From NCBI GenBank assembly GCA_965178125.1, contig OZ237747.1:620001-684000 (forward strand): 64,000 nucleotides of DNA, in the 5' to 3' direction. A model generated the notes under the pieces. That model had not been told where the DNA came from, ran no database searches, and worked only from the letters and a program-made list of their open reading frames with translations. Shown in pieces: positions 58,301 to 64,000 of this stretch (the stretch's first letter is position 1; each line of letters opens with the position of its first letter). A program made the position numbers and the translations under genes. The stretch is from Bilabrum cf. latius. Lineage: Eukaryota; Bigyra: Bicosoecida; Bigyra; Bicosoecida.

Positions 58301-59623
58301 CGGCACAGCAGGCCATTTTGGACACGTGCTTCCTCGCCCCCGCTGCTCTGGGCCGCGTGCCCAAGAACGAGGAGCTGCCATTATACAAGGCCAACGTGTC
58401 GTGCTTCATGCAGGACTACGCCGACTGGCTCAGGGACGAGCAGGGGATCAGCTTCCCATTCGTGGCATCGGACACGAGTGGTGCAGCAACTGCAGAGCAA
58501 TAGCGCGATCAGTTCATGAGTTCACTGCAGACATTCACCACGTCGTCGACTCGGGGCAAACAGCTTCGAGCTACGCATCGCATCGGCTTCAACGCGGATG
58601 GGCAGCTGCGCATGGCCCAGGTTGCAATTAGCCTCAACCTGTTACACTTTGAGCCGTACGACATCAACAAGCCCATTCGAGACAGGATGCAGGCATTTGT
58701 TGACGCGCGGAATGCCGTGTCACCACCTGGTGTTGATGGGGCAATCCAAACGGCTGGAGTGGCGTGGGGCTGGATGCATACCGAGCGGGAGCTGCTGCGC
58801 ACCGCCCTCCAAGGCATTGGCATATCGCTAGCCGTAGCCACGTTGGTGCTGGTCTTTTCCACAACCAACGTGATCGTCGGGGGACTGGCGGCACTGTCCA
58901 TGGGTGGGATCCTGGTGGTGGTGCTGGGCACATTCAGCGCCCTCGGTTGGCAGATGGGGCTTACCGAGAGCATCGGGTCCATCATCCTGCTGGGCTTCAG
59001 CGTGGACTACACGGTGCACAGCGCGGTGCACTTCGTCACCTCGAACAAGCCCAAGGCTCACCTCCGCGTCAAGGACTCACTGAGGGACATGGGCGTGTCT
59101 ATCGTGGCTGGCGCAATCACCACGGGTGGCGCAGGCCTGTTCTTGTGGGGTGGAATCATCATCTTCTTCACCAAAGTGAGTCGCCTGTGTGTTTTTGCAT
59201 GTCTGGGAACCGCTTGATCCACCGAGAGCCTCTCGTTCACGTCGAGCGGTAGCAGCTACCCTCACGTGTTGATTGATGCTGTTGCGCACGTCTTGACCCG
59301 CCCTTCCTTGCATTTCCCGCTCCTCGCAGTTTGCCACCACTCTCACGGTCGCAATAGCCGTGTCTTTGCTGTTCTCGCTTGCCTTCCTACCGGCTGCACT
59401 CTGCGTCCTGGGTCCGGACGGTGACACTGGCAGTATATTGCCGGCGATGCAGGCACTCGGGCTGGGATTCTTGTGTGGGCTGCACAGCGAAATTGACAGC
59501 GACAAGGGTCGACGTGGCCGTAGAAGCGGAGCAGTCGCTGTGGTCGGAGCCGAAGCACAGAATGACGCGCCCGTGCAGGGACAGTCGCCCCGCACGAGTA
59601 CTACTGCTGCAGCGGCTGTGTGA
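55322..59623 (+). CDS. Dispatched/Patched-like RND-family membrane protein
   Basis: Proposed exons 55322-55522, 55751-55865, 56099-59175 and 59330-59623; introns 228, 233 and 154 bp, all GT-AG. Product 1228 aa, TGA; four TAGs read as Gln (56431, 57130, 57892, 58501). Intron 1 is in frame and its removal joins AVAYPC to CIVLSVLGFF, a normal RND TM1 entry. Topology is that of RND proteins: TM1, a large lumenal loop, a TM bundle (DMYWAGASMLFVFLY, GLSADAVFLVQDSY, TLTTIVAFLATAGS), a cytosolic linker, TM7, a second loop, and a second bundle (LAVATLVLVFSTTNV, GFSVDYTVHSAVHFV, LFLWGGIIIFFTKFATTLTVAIAV). The conserved Gly-x-x-x-Asp of TM4 and TM10 is present in both halves. Such proteins export or move lipids and sterols using ion gradients. 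The order and GxSxD motifs favour Dispatched over Patched. Confidence 0.85.
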
Positions 59624-59790
59624 CGGGTACCTGCAGGACAGGGTACGCGGCTTGACCAGGGCTAGTGGACGATGCGTTGAACCCGGCAATTCAAACGTTC
59701 GTGTGACAAATAAAAAGCAATGTCCGTCTCGTGTGTCTCACATGCAATATCGAGTCGTACAGGGTACATGCAGCGCGGTGTACCTCACAA

Positions 59791-61164
59791 TCACAACCGC
59801 TTTTGCGTGCCTGTCTCATGCACCCTGCCCCTTCCTTCGCTCTCCTCTGACGTCGTCTAGTCCACCCAGTCGTCCTGGTGCACGCCGCAATCAAATAGGC
59901 TCTCGTCCTCGTCCCCTACCCTTGGAAGATGAATGAAAGCGTCAGTGCCGTAGCCTTCCATCGATACGATGTTCAAGTCGCCTCCGAAATATCGAGCGTA
60001 CAGCCTGGACAGAGGCAGGCCGTACCCAAGGCCGGCCATGGGCGTGGAGGTGCTGAAGTCTCCCCCCTCCATCACCCGGTCCAGCACACTGCCCTCCTTC
60101 TCGTCTTGTGCCCAGGTCGTGTAGAAGTACGAAAACATGCGAGAGACCCCCTTCCTGTGGATGCCCCCGCCCTCGTCGGCCACCTTGATCACGATGTCTT
60201 CGTTCTCTGGCCCCGCTGCCACGATGATTCTCACGGGAGGCATAGTGGAGAAGTCCTCTCCGTGCCTCTCCCACACTGCCCGCAGCGAGTTCTTGACCAG
60301 CTCGAACACGATGAGCCTCAGGTGCGAGGGGATGTAGCTGAACCGGAACTCTTCGTCGCCAATGATTTGCACCTCTGGCACGTCCCCGAACTCTCTCTCA
60401 GCCATGTACTGGGCGTCTTCTGCCGCCATCCTGCACACTTGGACTGGCGATAGCTTCGTGTTAATAATGCCGACGTAGCCCTCCATCACGTCGTGCAGGG
60501 CCAGGTGCTGCTCGATCAGGGTACGAATGCCTATCCGTGCGGAGAAGAATGCATCTAGAAACTTGTGAACCCTCTTTTCCATGTGCTGAGGCATGCCGTC
60601 CGACCGGGGGTCCGCGTATCCCTGCTCCCTCCTAAACTGCTAGATCCCAGCTGCCATGGTGACCAGGGTGGAATTGTGGCGCTCGTATATCGACTGTATC
60701 AGCTCCTTGACCTTAGCTTCGTCTTCTATGGATACGGGGGCATCACACTCCCTCAATTCCTTGAAGCTGGAGCGGTACCAAGCAGCAACCTGATGCACGC
60801 TCTGCGTTTCGCTGAGCCCGAACGGGAGGCTCTCTAGCTCAACTATTCGATGTGCGAATCGAATCGGCAGCTCCTTGTGTAAAAACTGAGCGGCACGCAA
60901 CAAAGTCAAACCTCGCTTCTCTTCCACATGTTTCGGGTCCGTTGGCAAAGGCTGCGCGCCGTCTGCCACCCCTGTCTGTCCGAACACCTCTAGCATTCGC
61001 AAGGATATGCTGGATTGCTTGACTTTGCTTGCCTGCCAAATATCTCGATCTAAATCGTCCTGCAGTGAAGGGCTTACGGCTGAGACGCGGCAATGTGGGA
61101 ATCGCTGATGATCGCAGCACGCGGCAAGCTTCGAAACGGAGCAGTATGCGAGAACACTTGGCAC
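59791..61164 (-). CDS. Pyruvate/branched-chain dehydrogenase kinase (PDK)
   Basis: Mitochondrial protein kinase of the GHKL fold that phosphorylates E1 of the dehydrogenase complex. The frame runs from about 61164 to TGA 59791, up to 457 aa. TAGs at 60640 (AAGIQQFRRE) and 59857 are read as Gln; reading the latter adds 22 residues (DDWVDQTTSEE...). Visible family features: LRAAQFLHKELPIRFAHRI, RHNSTLVTMAAGI, FFSARIGIRTLIEQHLALH, N-box ELVKNSLRAV (about aa 288), G1 DEGGGIHRKG (about aa 330), G2 GLGYGLPLSRLYARYFGG (about aa 380) and GTDAFIHL. The N-terminus is uncertain: 61164 is GTG. An ATG-led alternative frame at 61255 (MRHKSVPREI) may be a spliced first exon giving the targeting peptide. PDK versus BCKDK cannot be settled by eye. 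It converges with the Dispatched-like gene. Confidence 0.9.
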
Positions 61165-61977
61165 TGTGAGCCCGTGCCCAAGTGTATACCAAAATTATGA
61201 TGCCCAAACCAAACAAAGCTTTTATAATTTCCCGAGGGACGCTCTTATGTCTCAAAGCATGGTTCTGCTAACTACAATCGACGACAGTCAACCAGCAATC
61301 AAGCACGAGCTCACCGATGAAGTCCAGGCTGATGCACTAGCTCTTCTCATCCCCACCTGCCTGCGACGCAAACATGTTGAAATCAATCTCCTTGACACTG
61401 TCCTCGATACCAAATTCTACATCTAATCTTTAAAAGTGGGCGAGTGACTGGAAGATAGTTCTGCCGGTAGGGTGAAGGTTCGTCAATCCGGACTGGAGCC
61501 GCCGAACTTCGAGCGGGAAATCTGGCCGAGAACACCATGTCATATGTTTCCGTTTTTCTAGATGAATTCTACACCGATTGAAGTTCCAAAAAGTGCATCT
61601 TGTTTCGGAAATCTTTGAGTATGTGACTAGTAACCTTGACGTGAAGTTAGTGCTCTGTGCACCCCAAAAATCGGTGGCTCATCAATCCGGAACGCTGCAA
61701 CTACACCACGAGCAATGAGTTCGGTATTTTGCCGCCGCGCACATGCTGTTGCTGAAGTGTTAGCTTTATGGTGTGGTAAATATCTTTCGATGGCTGGCAT
61801 GCTAAGAACGGATATCATCGCGGAATGGCGAGTCCGGCCACGATTCGGACCGCTGTGCCGAACTGCAACTTGTCGATTTACTCTCGGAAAAATTAGGTAT
61901 AGGCAAAGAGAACCGCATGATTGGGATAAAACAAAGTTTTAAATCATGCTTCTAGTTGCTTGGAAAAAATAGCGAGC
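61165..61977. other. AT-richer intergenic region
   Basis: About 800 bp, visibly lower GC than its neighbours. One short forward ORF (61166-61426, TAA, ending DTVLDTKFYI) cannot be supported as a gene. The motif (G/C)TCATCAATCCGGA or GTCAATCCGGA appears twice (near 61473 and 61680). No tRNA seen. Confidence 0.5.
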
Positions 61978-64000
61978 TCAGGAGCTTCCACCTGTGGCCT
62001 CATCTTCGATCTGCAGCGGGCGTGGCTTCTGCTCGCTGGCAGCTGCCCGGGCCTTCTCCAGTTCATCACATGCAGATGATGCGGTCGCCGAGACAGACTC
62101 CATCATGCTTATTTGGTCCGTCAGAGCCATGAAAGCGTTGTCATTATCTTCCTCGGTTGCATCCTTGGAACTGGTGACCTCCATAAAGGTACCGAGAGCC
62201 CCAACGACCTTGCCAACTGAGGCAAGCACGGATCGCGTGGCTCCAATTGAAGTACCTGCAGCTGCAATCATAGCTGATACCTTTGTCTTTGCCCACGTGT
62301 CCAGCTGCTTTGAGTTCCAGTACACGCGCGTGTCCTGCGGTCGCCCTTGCCGCTCCTGCTCCAGGGGGTCTCGGCGGCCCCCCGGCTGGGTGGATCGCAG
62401 GCGTTTGGTAGCTCGCTCCACTGCATCGTTCTTGACCTTCTCGAACTGCTCCCCCGCATGTTTCTTTCCCCTCGACGACGCAATCAAAGTCTGCTTCCCG
62501 ATGTCTGACCCATCCATGGCTTCTAGGACTTTTCCGCTCTCCTCCTCGCGTGCCTCCCAGTGCCTCTGCGCCGGCTGGCGCTTCCTCTTCCGACCCAGCT
62601 TCATGTGTTCTTCACGGCCCTTACACTCCGCAATGCGCTTCTTGATGTTAATTTCATGCAGAGGGGTGTCTGAATCGTAGTCCCACAGGCCGCAGTGCGC
62701 GAAGCCACTGTGTACGACATGCCCGGCGGGCTTGTCCCCACTTGGTCGCAAGATGTTGGCGAGGGCGTACGCCACTGCCCTTGGCGTCCAGTCCTTGTTC
62801 GTGTACGTGGTCACCAGCTTTCGAAACTCTGTCTTGAGCGGCTTGAATACCGAAACGTCCTCTACCTGCAGTTCTGCCTGCCGAGGAGTGAGGGGGGATC
62901 GTCACAATGATGAGGCGGTGGGCAAAGGCCCAGGCGATGGTGTCCAAGTCGTAATGTGCCGAGTGTCCGTCTGTGATTAGGATGGACCATTCGTTTGCCT
63001 ACCGCCCCTAGTGGTTGTCAAGATTCCACACCAACTTCTCGATGAAGTCGCGCCAGAGCTTGCTGTTGATGAACGCCTTGGGTGACGAGCGGAGGAGGTC
63101 GCGCCCATGCCGGAGCACCTCCGGGTCCTTCTTGGAGATCTCGCTCACAGTGGGAGGGGGAATGGCGTCACGGTGTTTGCCCTTTGTGATGTAGATGCTA
63201 CACACATGCTTGCCGTCTGCATCCAACGCACACAGCAGCGTGGTGGTGTGCCTCGTTCCGTACTCGACGGCGTTGCAATCCTTGGCAGTTGGCCTCCAAG
63301 CGCTAGCCTCGGGGTGATTTGATGCTCCCCCGGAAGCAGCCGAGCTACTGCTTGATGATGATGAAGATGATGGAGCCCCTGTTGAGACAAGACCTGCTGT
63401 AACTGCAGCACAGCACTGGAACCCGGACTCATTGCACACGACCACTTGACGGCGCAGTTGGATCTTGAACGTCTTGAATAGGCGGCGCAGGATGGCGAAC
63501 AGCTCCCTGACGCTGCTAGCCCTAACTAGGAATCGTTCTGGCTAGTAGTTCTCATTACGCCGCGCAGAAATCTTGAACCGCTTCTTGAATCCCTTGAGCC
63601 AGCCACGACACAGCTTGTCGTACTTGCGACGGGGGAACGCTTTCTTCATATACAGGTCTTGCCAATAGTTAGCGAAAGAAATGATGAAGTCTGGATGTGG
63701 ATGAACACCTGATCTATTCAGCTCCGAAATGAGAAGCTCCAGCTATTCCTCTGCTTCCCTAGGCAATGTCGGATTTGAACCGCCTCTCGCACCGACCGTT
63801 TGTCCGGCTGCTGCCTTCTTCACCCAGTCAGAGGCAGTCGAAGATGGAATGTCCAGACCCCGTGCTTTCAGATGGGATAGAGCATCCTATTGACTATTCA
63901 TCTGGCTCAAAACCAGGATAAAAAGCTCGAATTTGGCGCTTTTTTGGGCGTCGCTTGGGAACCACTTGGGGTTCCATCGCCACCTCGCACGCGCGTTTAC
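61978..64000 (-). mobile_element. Degenerate DDE transposase (pogo/Tigger-like DDE_1), 5' end outside window
   Basis: Read leftward from the window edge with TAG=Gln. An N-terminal helix-turn-helix (LSHLKARGLDIPSSTASDWVKKA) is followed by a CENP-B/Tc5-type second DNA-binding helix (YDKLCRGWLKGFKKRFKIS). The DDE_1 core follows: VVVCNESGFQ, then WSILITDGHSAHYD, then HRLIIVTIPPHSS. Near 62885 the frame shifts by one base; the next frame continues ELQVEDVSVFKPLKTEFRKL, the usual block after the second Asp, and runs to TGA 61978 with a basic tail. Canonical families have NxDExGF at the first catalytic site; here the Asp is Asn. Frameshift plus active-site change suggest an inactive copy. Seven or so TAGs sit in frame, so it has been in (or adapted to) a UAG=Gln host. 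No terminal inverted repeats were identified. Confidence 0.75.

Noticed and set aside
61166-61426. Independent 86-aa gene
   Set aside because: Overlaps the probable PDK 5' region, has no family resemblance and lies in AT-richer spacer.
1-64000. UAG as leucine, pyrrolysine or selenocysteine-like recoding
   Set aside because: TAG sites are polar, Gln/Glu-rich contexts; paralogs show CAA/GAG/AAG opposite TAG, not Leu codons. The frequency (several per gene) is far too high for Sec/Pyl-type recoding.
1-64000. Full ciliate-type code (UAA and UAG both Gln)
   Set aside because: TAA terminates kinesin and SPC25 at sensible ends, and no conserved frame needs TAA read through.
1-64000. tRNA or rRNA genes, including a tRNA-Gln(CUA)
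   Set aside because: Looked for but no convincing cloverleaf or rRNA core was recognised by eye; a tRNAscan-SE run on the genome would decide.

Overview
This window is GC-rich nuclear DNA from a microbial eukaryote. Its genes are large, carry few introns, and those introns are short GT-AG introns (about 89-320 bp). The strongest global signal is the genetic code. Nearly every long gene is an uninterrupted frame only if TAG is read as a sense codon. The context points to glutamine, and I estimate more than 80 in-frame TAGs. Every recognisable gene end I could place uses TGA or TAA. This matches a UAG=Gln-only code (NCBI table 15 type), not the UAR=Gln code of ciliates or dasyclads. I cannot name the taxon. 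The content suggests a flagellated protist or alga: a SPAG17/PF6-like central-pair protein, a giant cadherin/IPT/multi-TM surface protein, a Dispatched-like transporter, mitochondrial PDK, ALG3, SPC25 and a CENP-E-type kinesin.

Layout, left to right. 1-4849 (-): 5'-complete but 3'-truncated Lys/Gly-rich SPAG17-like gene, with a small divergent gene at 4875-5282 (+). 5796-13495: a tandemly duplicated block of about 4 kb. Each unit holds a complete ankyrin-repeat gene (6030-8205 and 10017-12189, both -) preceded by the 3' end of an NRF-6-like acyltransferase gene. The intact acyltransferase, 1939 codons, is at 12687-18506 (-). A third, inverted copy of the unit sits 35 kb away at 47938-51765 (+). 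18801-26451: SPC25 (+), PRKRIP1/DUF1168 (-) and a kinesin-7-like gene (+), the last two sharing a 121-bp divergent promoter. 27256-42284 (+): one gene of 4812 codons with signal peptide, LamG-like, sushi-like, cadherin and IPT/TIG domains, then a multi-TM segment. 42793-46702: a duplicated kinesin 3' fragment and a type II membrane protein gene, bracketed by a dispersed direct repeat. 46703-47711 (-): a RAD51-paralog 3' exon whose upstream part is not visible next to the inverted duplication. 51862-61164: ALG3 (+), an acidic secreted protein (-), a Dispatched-like RND protein (+) and PDK (-). 61978-64000 (-): a degenerate DDE transposase running off the window.

The genes do not form one pathway. 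Two themes stand out: the UAG=Gln code, which decides every gene model here, and recent segmental duplication that produced paralogs, truncated copies and gene-end duplications. All exon boundaries and products were read by eye from sequence; no alignment or database search was run.
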